Positions 17,077-24,976 of a DNA stretch of 64,000 bases are shown in pieces; within the stretch, counting starts at the first letter, position 1, and the number at the start of each line of letters is the position of its first letter. The DNA is from Streptomyces sp. P9-A4 (lineage in GTDB: Bacteria > Actinomycetota > Actinomycetes > Streptomycetales > Streptomycetaceae). The stretch lies in contig NZ_JAZIFY010000001.1 in NCBI RefSeq assembly GCF_036634195.1, positions 4,970,501 to 5,034,500 of the forward strand, given 5' to 3'. The notes below the pieces were generated by a model, which was not told the DNA's origin, did no database searches, and saw nothing but the letters and a program-made list of their open reading frames with translations. Made by a program: the position numbers and the translations under genes.

Positions 17077-18552
17077 GTGGGACGACATAGTCGCAAGGGC
17101 TCCGCGCCGCCGGTGGCCGACACCGGTCAGCAGCCGGCCCCCGGACGGACGACGGGGGCGGCGCAGCCGCAGGGAGCACCCGCCGAGCGCGCCCCGGGGC
17201 CGGGCCGCCGGCGCAGGACGCCCGACGGGGGCCAGACCGCACCGGGCACCCAGGGGCGACCGGGACCGCCGCCGGGACAGGGGGCACCGGGGTACAGGGG
17301 TCCCGCGCACGGCGCACCCGGGTACGGCACTCCGGCGCACGGCATCCCCGCGTACGGCACCCCCGCGCGCGGCGTTCCGGCGCACGGCGCCCCCGCCCAC
17401 GGGGCCCCGGGGCAGGGGACCCCCGCCCACGGCACCCCCTCCTACGGTGCCTCCGGATACGTCGGATCCGCCTTCGACACTCCCGCGCACGGGACGCCCG
17501 GGACCCCCGCGCACGGTGTTCCCGCGTACCGGACTCCCGTACGTGGCGGGCACCCGCAGCACGACGAGGGCTCCGCGCCGCGACCCCAGCAGTACGCGTC
17601 CCGGCACGGCTCCCCCCGTACCGACGGGCCCGAACAGGGTGACTCCCGGGCGGCGTTCGTCCCCGGGCCCCGCCGTGAGAGCGCGCCCGAACCGGTACCC
17701 GAGGCGGTCGAGGCCCCGGTCGTCCGGGGCGGTCTCGGCCGTACCCTCACAGGTGTCGCGGCTGCCGCCGTCGCCACCGTCCTCGCCTTCGTCGTCGCCG
17801 GGCAGGTCGCCGACCGGAAGGACGCCCCGGCCACCGCCCGCGCCGCCGAGCGGCCCGCCGAGCGGGCCGCGGACGACTCCGCCTCCCGCTCCGACGGACG
17901 GGCCACCCCGAAGACCCCGGCAGCCCCGGCCCCGGCCGCCACCCCGGCGCCCACGTACGAGCAGCTGATGACCCGGCAGTTCCCGATCGACCCGAAACTG
18001 GAAGGCTCCGGCGAGTTCACGACCGTGCCGGGCTTCCAGAAGGCACCCGGGAAGGGGCGCCTGATCCGCTACCGGATCGACATCGAGAAGGGGCTCGGGC
18101 TCGACCCGGGCCTCTTCGCCGACGCCGTGCACAAGACCCTGAACGACCCGCGCAGCTGGGCCGGGCAGGGAGCGATGACCTTCGAGCGGGTCTCCAGCGG
18201 GGAGTCCCAGTTCGTGCTCACGCTCGCCAGCCCCGGCACCACGGGCGACTGGTGCGCGAAGTCCCGTCTCGACACCACCGTCGACAACGTGTCCTGCGAC
18301 TCGGCCTCCACCGAGCGCGTGATGATCAACGCCTTCCGCTGGGCGCAGGGATCGGCGACCTTCGGCCCCAAGGCGATGTACGCCTACCGGCAGATGCTCA
18401 TCAACCACGAGGTCGGGCACCGGCTCGGGCACGGCCATGTGAGATGCGGTACCCCCGGCGCGCTCGCCCCGGTGATGCAGCAGCAGACGAAGTCGCTGAA
18501 CATCGGCGGAATCAAGTGCCGCGCCAACCCCTGGGTGTACCCGACGGGCTGA
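17077..18552 (+). CDS. DUF3152 protein, membrane-anchored, metzincin-type zinc motif
   Basis: A 491-residue protein with a long disordered cytoplasmic region, one membrane helix near residue 230 (TLTGVAAAAVATVLAFVVAG), an Ala/Pro linker and a C-terminal extracytoplasmic DUF3152 domain. The N-terminal region carries degenerate pentapeptide repeats of the type G-x-P-A-H. The C-terminal domain has HEVGHRLGHGH, an exact HExxHxxGxxH zinc-binding motif, and several Cys that could form disulfides (DWCAKS, NVSCDS, VRCG, IKCRAN). A secreted or anchored metallopeptidase is inferred. It is the positional equivalent of Rv3207c. GTG start 8 nt after the hydrolase stop. Confidence 0.85.
   Translation: MGRHSRKGSAPPVADTGQQPAPGRTTGAAQPQGAPAERAPGPGRRRRTPDGGQTAPGTQGRPGPPPGQGAPGYRGPAHGAPGYGTPAHGIPAYGTPARGVPAHGAPAHGAPGQGTPAHGTPSYGASGYVGSAFDTPAHGTPGTPAHGVPAYRTPVRGGHPQHDEGSAPRPQQYASRHGSPRTDGPEQGDSRAAFVPGPRRESAPEPVPEAVEAPVVRGGLGRTLTGVAAAAVATVLAFVVAGQVADRKDAPATARAAERPAERAADDSASRSDGRATPKTPAAPAPAATPAPTYEQLMTRQFPIDPKLEGSGEFTTVPGFQKAPGKGRLIRYRIDIEKGLGLDPGLFADAVHKTLNDPRSWAGQGAMTFERVSSGESQFVLTLASPGTTGDWCAKSRLDTTVDNVSCDSASTERVMINAFRWAQGSATFGPKAMYAYRQMLINHEVGHRLGHGHVRCGTPGALAPVMQQQTKSLNIGGIKCRANPWVYPTG
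17290..17545 (+). repeat. degenerate 15-bp (pentapeptide) repeats
   Basis: Within the DUF3152 gene, a string of units encoding variants of APxYG/TPAHG (for example GTPAHG, GVPAHG, GTPSYG) shows a 15-bp period. It forms a flexible extended linker; slipped-strand variation in copy number is likely. Confidence 0.7.
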
Positions 18553-18663
18553 GCGCCGGGAGAGGCGCCAGGGGCTGGCCCTTGCCTGACCTTCCGTGAC
18601 GGATCTGACGCTTAGCGCGACAGAACGCGACGGGGGCGGGAAAGTTACGTGCATTCACCCCTT

Positions 18664-18701
18664 CCGGTGGTGCGACGGACAACCGTCCGTCGCACCACCG
18701 G
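18664..18701. terminator. 17-bp perfect stem-loop between DUF3152 gene and pel-like operon
   Basis: CCGGTGGTGCGACGGAC (18664-18680) pairs with 18685-18701, 4-nt loop AACC, followed by TTTCT. It is placed to terminate the upstream transcript or act in the leader of the glycosyltransferase gene 78 nt downstream. Confidence 0.65.
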
Positions 18702-18779
18702 TTTCTCCGCTTACGTTCTTCCCGCTGCGAGTCACCGGACCAACGGTGGCCGCCGCCAAGGGAGATCGGGGGTGCACTC

Positions 18780-20420
18780 GTGCGGATCGGACTGCTCACG
18801 GAGGGTGGCTACCCGTATGCCACCGGTGAATCCGGACGCTGGTGCGAGCGGCTCGTACGCGGGCTCGGGCAGCACCAGTTCGACCTGTACTCCCTCGGCG
18901 GCTCCGGCACCCCGACGCCGCTCCCCCCGAACACCCGCGTCGTCCGCACCGTCGGCCGGGGGGCCTCCGACGCGGCCCCGGCCCACGGGAACCTCCTCGA
19001 ACGGACCGCCTTCGGCCCCCGCGCCGCCCGCCGCGCCTACGGCCGCCGCGACCGCCACCGCTTCACCGAGGCCTTCCACCGGCTGACGGCCGGGCTCTGC
19101 GCGGAGGACCACGACGCCTTCGCCACGGGCCTCTACGCGCTCGCCGAACTCGCCCGCGAGCGCGGCGGACTCCCCGGTGCGCTCCGCTCCGACGACGCCG
19201 TCCGCGCCCTCGAAGCCGCCTGCCGCGCGGCCGGCGCGAGCCGGGGCGCCGCCGCCGCTGGCCTCCCCGACCACCTCGCCTTCGTCGAGCACGTCGAGCG
19301 CGCCCTGCGCCCGCTCTCCCTCGACTGGTACGAGGAGGAGGCCCTCGGCGCGGCCGACCTCTGCCACGCCACCGCCGGCGGCACCACCGCTCTCCCCGGC
19401 CTCCTGGCCAAACGCTTCTTCGGGACCCCGCTGCTCGTCACCGAGTACGGCGCACCGCTCCGCTCCCACTACCTCTCCACCGCCGGAGCCGACCGCTCCG
19501 CCCCGCTGCGGGCGCTGCTCGCCGCACTCCACGGCCGGCTCGCCGCCGAGGTCTACGGACAGGCCGCGCTCCTCACCCCGGGCAACGCGCACACCCGCCG
19601 CTGGCAGGAGAAGTGCGGCGCCGACCGGGCCCGGATCCGTACCGTCCACCCCGGCATGGCGGCCGACCGCTTCGCCGAGGTCGGCGAGGACGAGGAGAGC
19701 GGCGACCCGGCCACCCTCGTCTGGGTCGGCCGCGTCGAACCCGCCAAGGACCTCATCGCGCTGCTGCACGCCTTCGCGGAGATCCGGTCACGGCAGCCCG
19801 ACGCCCGGCTGCGGATCGTCGCCGTGCCCGTACGGGAACCCGGCGCCGGCGCGTACCTCACGCACTGCAGGGGGCTCGCCGCCCAGCTCTTCCCCGACGA
19901 GGCCGCCGGGGCGCACGCCGTCGGCGAGAACCCGGTCACCTTCGAGGAACTCGGCGGCCCCGAGGCGCCCACCCTGGAGGACACCTACGCCTCCGGCGCG
20001 GTCGTCGTCCTGTCCAGCGTCGTGGAGGGCTTCCCCGCCACCCTCGTCGAGGCGATGTTCTGCGCGCGCGCCACCGTCTCCACCGATGTCGGCGCGGTCG
20101 TCGAGATCATCGGCGGCACCGGCCTCGTCGTCCCCCCGCGCAACCCCCGGGCGCTCGCCGACGCCTGCCTCGCGCTGCTCCGCGACCCCGAGCGCCGCTA
20201 CCGGCTCGGCGCCGCCGCCCGCGCCCGCGCGCTCGAACTCTTCACCGTCGAACAGAACCTCGCCGCGTTCCGCGGTATCTACCTGGAGCTCCTCTCCCAC
20301 GCGCCCGTGCGCCACCGCCCCGGGGACGGCGTGCCCTTCGCCCACCCCGCCGAGGCACATGTACGGGGCAGCTGGGCCAACCAGACCGTGAACGCCGGGA
20401 CAGGAGCCCCCGATGCCTGA
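18780..20420 (+). CDS. pelF: PelF-like GT4 glycosyltransferase
   Basis: A 546-residue cytoplasmic glycosyltransferase. The N-terminus (RIGLLTEGGYPYATGESGRWCERL) is characteristic of the DUF3492/PelF-type acceptor domain, and the C-terminal Rossmann domain has WVGRVEPAKDL, EGFPATLVE (E416-x7-E424, the retaining GT4 EX7E motif) and GLVVPPRNP. PelF polymerises an N-acetylhexosamine polysaccharide from UDP-sugars in Pseudomonas; by analogy this enzyme probably builds a polysaccharide from a UDP-amino sugar. First gene of a tight four-gene operon. GTG start with GGGAG upstream. Confidence 0.88.
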   Translation: MRIGLLTEGGYPYATGESGRWCERLVRGLGQHQFDLYSLGGSGTPTPLPPNTRVVRTVGRGASDAAPAHGNLLERTAFGPRAARRAYGRRDRHRFTEAFHRLTAGLCAEDHDAFATGLYALAELARERGGLPGALRSDDAVRALEAACRAAGASRGAAAAGLPDHLAFVEHVERALRPLSLDWYEEEALGAADLCHATAGGTTALPGLLAKRFFGTPLLVTEYGAPLRSHYLSTAGADRSAPLRALLAALHGRLAAEVYGQAALLTPGNAHTRRWQEKCGADRARIRTVHPGMAADRFAEVGEDEESGDPATLVWVGRVEPAKDLIALLHAFAEIRSRQPDARLRIVAVPVREPGAGAYLTHCRGLAAQLFPDEAAGAHAVGENPVTFEELGGPEAPTLEDTYASGAVVVLSSVVEGFPATLVEAMFCARATVSTDVGAVVEIIGGTGLVVPPRNPRALADACLALLRDPERRYRLGAAARARALELFTVEQNLAAFRGIYLELLSHAPVRHRPGDGVPFAHPAEAHVRGSWANQTVNAGTGAPDA

Positions 20421-20433
20421 AGGAGGCACCCCC

Positions 20434-21834
20434 ATGCGCGGCTCCGCCGCCCCGACGAGCCCCGGAGCCTGGGACGCCCGCTCCGAGGCCCTCCTCGGCG
20501 CCCCCGCCCTCACCCCGCCCACCGGCGGGACGCTCGACCTCCGCGGCCCGGAGGACCCGGCCGCTCCGGTGGCCGGCGCCGACCGGTCGGACCCGGCCGA
20601 ACCGATGGACGGACCGCCCTCCGGGATAGGCCGGGCCCAGGGGGAGGCCGCCGAGATCCCCCCCGAGCCGGGGGACACCGCGCGGGCGGACAGCGCCCAG
20701 GCGGACACCGCGCCGGAGAGCACCGCGCCGGACTCCCGTACGCCCGGCCTCCCGGTCCCGGCCGACGGCCCCTCCGCCCGTGCCCCCGCCGCCGCCCGCC
20801 CCCGGCGCGGGCACGCCGACCCCGTCAAGGTGCTCATGCACCGCCACCGGGAGCTCTGCGCGCGGGCCGTCGACCCGCTGGAGATCGCCGCCGGACTCGA
20901 AGCGCAGGGGTTCACCGACCGCACCGCCGCGCGCTTCCGGCACCGGGACGTGTTCTCGCTCGCCGAGGAGCTCTACGCGCGCGTGCCCCGGGGAAGCGAA
21001 CCGGCCCCGCCCCCCGCGCCGGTCCGACAGGACACCGACGCGTGGGTGCTCGCCGTCCTCACCCCCGGCGCCGCCGCCGCGCTCACCGGCATCGGACTCG
21101 CCCTCACCCACGGCCCCGTACGGTTCGCCGTCGGCGCCACCGGCGCCCTCCTCCTCGCCGGGGCCCTGCTGCTCGCCGTCCGGCGCGGCCCGCTCCGCGT
21201 CCCCGAGGGCCGGAGCGTGCCCGCCGCCCGCCTCTGGACCCTCTGGCTCCTCGCCTACGCGGTCGGCGGCGACGGACTCCTCGGCCAGGTGCTCAGCGGC
21301 GGCCCCGACGGCCCCTGGGACCTGACCACCGGACCGCTCCTGGGCCTCGCGCTCGCCGTCGCCCCCACCGCCTGGTGCGCCCGCCTCTTCGCGAACCGGG
21401 CCCGCCGCCGGATCGTCGTCAGCCGGGGCCTCGCCGACTTCGCCGCCGGCGTCCGCCCGTTGCTCCTCGCCACCGTGACCCTCCAACTCCTCGCCCTCAC
21501 CGGCCTCCTCGAACTCACCGGGTTCAGCTCCGGGGCCCTGGCCCTCGGCGCCCTCCTGCTGTTCGCCCGGCTCCTCACCGTCCACGGCTTCCCCGAGACG
21601 GCCACCGCCGCCCTCGCCGCCGCCTGCGCCGCCGAGGCGCTCGCCCTCGCGAGCGTCCTCGCCTCCCGCGTCCCCGTCCCCGGCTTCGACGCGCTCGCCG
21701 CCCCGGTGCGCGCCCTCGTCGACACCTGGGGTCCCGGGGCCGTACCCACCCTCGTCTGCGGCGCCGCCGCGTTCGGCCTGCTGGCCCACGCGACCGGCGC
21801 CCTCGTCCGGGCCTCCGCCCACGCCACCCCGTGA
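20434..21834 (+). CDS. polytopic membrane protein in the pel-like operon
   Basis: A 466-residue protein. The first 160 residues are disordered and Pro/Ala/Asp-rich; then comes a conserved soluble helical segment (VKVLMHRHRELCARAVDPLEIAAGLEAQGF, RHRDVFSLAEELY) and about eight membrane helices to the C-terminus. It is not obviously a PelG-type MATE flippase. Given its place between the glycosyltransferase and the epimerase, it may export or assemble the polymer, as an inference. ATG at 20434 has AGGAGG 7 nt upstream; an ATG at 20413 overlaps the preceding stop and lacks such a site. Confidence 0.75.
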   Translation: MRGSAAPTSPGAWDARSEALLGAPALTPPTGGTLDLRGPEDPAAPVAGADRSDPAEPMDGPPSGIGRAQGEAAEIPPEPGDTARADSAQADTAPESTAPDSRTPGLPVPADGPSARAPAAARPRRGHADPVKVLMHRHRELCARAVDPLEIAAGLEAQGFTDRTAARFRHRDVFSLAEELYARVPRGSEPAPPPAPVRQDTDAWVLAVLTPGAAAALTGIGLALTHGPVRFAVGATGALLLAGALLLAVRRGPLRVPEGRSVPAARLWTLWLLAYAVGGDGLLGQVLSGGPDGPWDLTTGPLLGLALAVAPTAWCARLFANRARRRIVVSRGLADFAAGVRPLLLATVTLQLLALTGLLELTGFSSGALALGALLLFARLLTVHGFPETATAALAAACAAEALALASVLASRVPVPGFDALAAPVRALVDTWGPGAVPTLVCGAAAFGLLAHATGALVRASAHATP

Positions 21835-21925
21835 AGAGCCCATGAACACCCCGCACACCCGCGGAGCCGACGCCGCGGGCGTGCCCCGTCACCTCTCTCA
21901 TCACCCCGCAAGGAGACCGAAGACC

Positions 21926-21979
21926 ATGACCCCTCAATCCCAAGGACCGGCCGGTCGGCACGAAGGGGCCGCGCGATGA
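21926..21979 (+). CDS. possible 17-residue coupled short ORF
   Basis: An ATG with a strong AAGGAGA site opens a 17-codon frame (MTPQSQGPAGRHEGAAR) whose TGA overlaps the next ATG as ATGA. It may couple translation of the epimerase to upstream ribosomes. An in-frame ATG at 21842 would extend it to 45 residues. No homology is claimed. Confidence 0.35.
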   Translation: MTPQSQGPAGRHEGAAR

Positions 21980-22947
21980 GGGTGCTACTGCTCGGAGCCA
22001 ACGGCTTCATCGGCCGCTTCGTCGCCGACCGCCTGCTCGCCGACCCGGCCGTGCACCTCACCGCGCTCGGCCGGGGGGACGACGCCGATGTGCGTTTCGA
22101 CCTCGCCTCCGGGAGTCCGGGCGCGCTGACCCGCTTCCTCGACGCCGTCCACCCCGGGGTCGTCGTCAACTGCGCGGGCGCCACCCGCGGCGGCGCCCGC
22201 GACCTGACCCGGCACAACACCGTCGCCGTCGCCACCGTCTGCGAGGCCCTGCGCCGCAGCGGCTGCGGCGCCCGGCTCGTCCAGGTCGGCTGCGCCTCGG
22301 AGTACGGGCCGAGCCAGCCCGGTTCCTCGACCGCCGAGGACGCCGTACCCCGCCCCGGCGGGCCGTACGGGGTGTCCAAGCTGGCGGCGACCGAACTCGT
22401 CCTCGGCTCGGGGCTCGACGCCGTGGTGCTCCGGGTGTTCTCGCCCGTGGGGCCGGGCACGCCCGCCGGTTCGCCGCTCGGGCGTCTGGCCGAGGCCATG
22501 CGCCGGGCCATGCAGGCCGGGGACGGCGAGCTGAAGCTCAGCGGACTCGGGGTGCAGCGGGACTTCGTCGACGTCCGGGACGTGGCGCGGGCCGTGCACG
22601 CCGCCTCGCTCTCCGCCGCGCAGGGCGTCGTCAACATCGGCACCGGCCGGGCGGTCCGCCTCCGTGACGCCGCCGCCGTCCTCGCCCGGGTCGCCGGCTA
22701 CTCCGGCAACCTCCACGAGCTGGACGCCCCGCACGGCATGCCGCAGCGCCCGATGATCGGCGCACCCCGCACCGAGGGGACCATCGCCGACCAGCTGGCC
22801 TCGGCGCCGTACCCGTACCCCGACGGCTGCGGCCCCTGGCAGCAGGCCGACGTGCGCACCGCCCGCGACCGGCTGGGCTGGCGGCCCCGGATCAACCTGG
22901 AGGAGTCGCTCGCCGACATCTGGATGGAGGCGGCGTGTCGCATCTGA
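21976..22947 (+). CDS. NAD-dependent sugar-nucleotide epimerase/dehydratase
   Basis: A 323-residue extended short-chain dehydrogenase/reductase. The NAD site is LLGANGFIG (GxxGxxG) at the N-terminus, NCAG lies in the expected place, and the catalytic pair YGVSK (YxxxK) is present. It most resembles UDP-glucose/GlcNAc 4-epimerases and related enzymes; within this operon it would supply a UDP-GalNAc-like precursor, paralleling the PelX epimerase of Pel loci. Its ATG overlaps the stop of a short ORF with its own Shine-Dalgarno. Its 3' end overlaps the next gene by 13 nt. Confidence 0.85.
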   Translation: MRVLLLGANGFIGRFVADRLLADPAVHLTALGRGDDADVRFDLASGSPGALTRFLDAVHPGVVVNCAGATRGGARDLTRHNTVAVATVCEALRRSGCGARLVQVGCASEYGPSQPGSSTAEDAVPRPGGPYGVSKLAATELVLGSGLDAVVLRVFSPVGPGTPAGSPLGRLAEAMRRAMQAGDGELKLSGLGVQRDFVDVRDVARAVHAASLSAAQGVVNIGTGRAVRLRDAAAVLARVAGYSGNLHELDAPHGMPQRPMIGAPRTEGTIADQLASAPYPYPDGCGPWQQADVRTARDRLGWRPRINLEESLADIWMEAACRI

Positions 22948-23672
22948 CGGCGACCGGAGCCGTCCAGGCATTGGGGGTGGGCGTGCCCGGCTACGCCCAC
23001 CCGCTGCTCGCCCCCGTCGAGTGGGGCGAGCTGACCCGGCCGGGGACACCGCTGCACTGGGCGGTGCTCAATGTGGCGGAGGGTCCCGGCAGCCGTCCGG
23101 ACCCGCACTGTCTTGAGGCGGCGGGCAGGCTCCGCAACGCCGGGGTCCGGGTCCTCGGGCACCTGGACGCCTCCTACGGCTCCCGGCCGTTCGGGGAGCT
23201 GGTCTCGGACGCCCACCGCTTCCTCGACTGGTACCGGGTGGACGGCTTCTACCTGGACCGCTGCCCCGCGGACCGGGCCGACCTGGCCGGGGTGCGGCGG
23301 GTCACCGCGACCCTGGAGGCGATCCTCGGCGGCGAGGCCCACCTCGTCCTCGGCCACGGCACCCACCCCCACCCGGGATACGCGGAGACCGCCGACCAGC
23401 TGGTGACCTTCTCCGGTCCGTGGGCGGACTACCGCTGGTCACAGGCGGCCGAGTGGACGGCCGAGTACACGGAGGCCAAGTTCGTCCATCTCGTGCACGG
23501 CGTCCCGCGCACCCACCTGGAGGAGGCGCTGCGGATCGCCCGCTGGCAGGGGGCCGGGACGATCTTCTTCACCGACCGGACGGGGACCCCGGGGCAAACC
23601 GCGGCATTTCACTCGCTGCCCGGCTACTGGGACGAAATCGTCTCGCGGATCGGACCGGGTGTCTCGGAATGA
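22935..23672 (+). CDS. spherulation-specific family 4 / polygalactosaminidase-like protein
   Basis: A 245-residue TIM-barrel-like protein of the spherulin-4 family related to endo-alpha-1,4-polygalactosaminidases (GH114/GH166). Conserved features are PLHWAVLNVAEGPGSRPD at the first strands, VLGHLDASYGSRPF with the Asp of the active site, and VDGFYLDRCP with a second acidic residue. No signal peptide is visible, so it would act in the cytoplasm or leave by a non-Sec route. Its operon partners (PelF-like transferase, epimerase) match the hydrolase domain of PelA in Pel loci. GTG start overlaps the epimerase end. Confidence 0.85.
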   Translation: MSHLTATGAVQALGVGVPGYAHPLLAPVEWGELTRPGTPLHWAVLNVAEGPGSRPDPHCLEAAGRLRNAGVRVLGHLDASYGSRPFGELVSDAHRFLDWYRVDGFYLDRCPADRADLAGVRRVTATLEAILGGEAHLVLGHGTHPHPGYAETADQLVTFSGPWADYRWSQAAEWTAEYTEAKFVHLVHGVPRTHLEEALRIARWQGAGTIFFTDRTGTPGQTAAFHSLPGYWDEIVSRIGPGVSE

Positions 23673-23735
23673 GAAGAGGCGTGGCAGTGTTACGGGGAGA
23701 ACAACCGTACTGACATACCGACAACCGGAGTCCCC

Positions 23736-24914
23736 GTGTCGCTGCCACCCCTGGTCGAGCCGGCTGCCGAGCTCACCGTAGACGAGGTCCGCAGGTACTC
23801 CCGCCACCTGATCATCCCGGACGTCGGGATGGACGGGCAGAAGCGGCTGAAGAACGCGAAGGTGCTGTGTGTCGGTGCCGGCGGCCTCGGCTCGCCGGCG
23901 CTGATGTACCTGGCCGCCGCCGGCGTGGGCACGCTCGGCATCGTGGAGTTCGACGAGGTCGACGAGTCGAACCTCCAGCGGCAGATCATCCACAGCCAGG
24001 CCGACATCGGCCGCTCCAAGGCCGCTTCGGCACGCGACAGCGTGCTCGGCATCAACCCGTACGTGAACGTGATCCTCCACGAAGAGCGGCTCGAAGCCGA
24101 GAACGTGATGGACATCTTCAGCCAGTACGACCTGATCGTCGACGGCACGGACAACTTCGCCACGCGCTACCTGGTGAACGACGCCTGCGTGCTGCTGAAC
24201 AAGCCGTACGTGTGGGGTTCGATCTACCGCTTCGACGGCCAGGCGTCCGTGTTCTGGTCCGAGTACGGCCCCTGCTACCGCTGTCTCTACCCGGAGCCCC
24301 CGCCGCCGGGCATGGTCCCGTCCTGCTCCGAGGGCGGCGTCCTCGGCGTGCTGTGCGCGTCCATCGGCTCCATCCAGGTCACCGAGGCCATCAAGGTCCT
24401 GGCCGGCGTGGGCGACCCGCTGGTCGGCCGCCTGATGATCTACGACGCTCTGGAGATGCAGTACCGCCAGGTCAAGGTCCGCAAGGACCCGAACTGCGCG
24501 GTCTGCGGCGAGAACCCGACCGTCACCGAGCTCATCGACTACGAGGCCTTCTGCGGCGTCGTGTCCGAGGAGGCCCAGGAGGCGGCGCTCGGCTCCACGA
24601 TCACTCCGAAGCAGCTCAAGGAGTGGATCGACGAGGGCGAGAACATCGACATCATCGACGTCCGCGAGCCGAACGAGTACGAGATCGTCTCGATCCCGGG
24701 CGCGCGTCTGATCCCGAAGAACGAGTTCCTGATGGGCACCGCCCTCCAGGACCTCCCGCAGGACAAGCGGATCGTCCTGCACTGCAAGACGGGTGTCCGC
24801 AGTGCGGAAGTCCTCGCCGTGCTCAAGTCCGCGGGCTTCGCGGACGCGGTGCACGTCGGCGGCGGCGTGATCGGCTGGGTCCACCAGATCGAGCCCGAGA
24901 AGCCGGTCTACTAG
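23736..24914 (+). CDS. moeZ: adenylyltransferase/sulfurtransferase MoeZ
   Basis: A 392-residue fusion of a ThiF/MoeB-type adenylyltransferase and a C-terminal rhodanese. The ATP-binding GAGGLGSPALMYLAA, and Zn-binding CYRC and CAVCG pairs are present; the rhodanese has HCKTGVRSAEV with the persulfide Cys. It activates and sulfurylates the C-termini of small sulfur carriers such as MoaD, CysO or ThiS-like proteins for molybdopterin, cysteine and secondary-metabolite sulfur chemistry. The GTG at 23736 has CCGGAG upstream. It is not obviously part of the preceding operon, from which it is 63 nt away. Confidence 0.95.
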   Translation: MSLPPLVEPAAELTVDEVRRYSRHLIIPDVGMDGQKRLKNAKVLCVGAGGLGSPALMYLAAAGVGTLGIVEFDEVDESNLQRQIIHSQADIGRSKAASARDSVLGINPYVNVILHEERLEAENVMDIFSQYDLIVDGTDNFATRYLVNDACVLLNKPYVWGSIYRFDGQASVFWSEYGPCYRCLYPEPPPPGMVPSCSEGGVLGVLCASIGSIQVTEAIKVLAGVGDPLVGRLMIYDALEMQYRQVKVRKDPNCAVCGENPTVTELIDYEAFCGVVSEEAQEAALGSTITPKQLKEWIDEGENIDIIDVREPNEYEIVSIPGARLIPKNEFLMGTALQDLPQDKRIVLHCKTGVRSAEVLAVLKSAGFADAVHVGGGVIGWVHQIEPEKPVY

Positions 24915-24923
24915 GCGACTCGT

Positions 24924-24962
24924 CGAAGGGCCCGGACCTCCTCAGGAGGTCCGGGCCCTTCG
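24924..24962. terminator. bidirectional terminator between moeZ and peptidase gene
   Basis: A 19-bp stem (24924-24942 with 24944-24962) around one base, with the GGGCCCGG core. It sits between the convergent moeZ and the tripeptidyl peptidase gene. Confidence 0.85.
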
Positions 24963-24976
24963 TCATGCGCTCGCGC

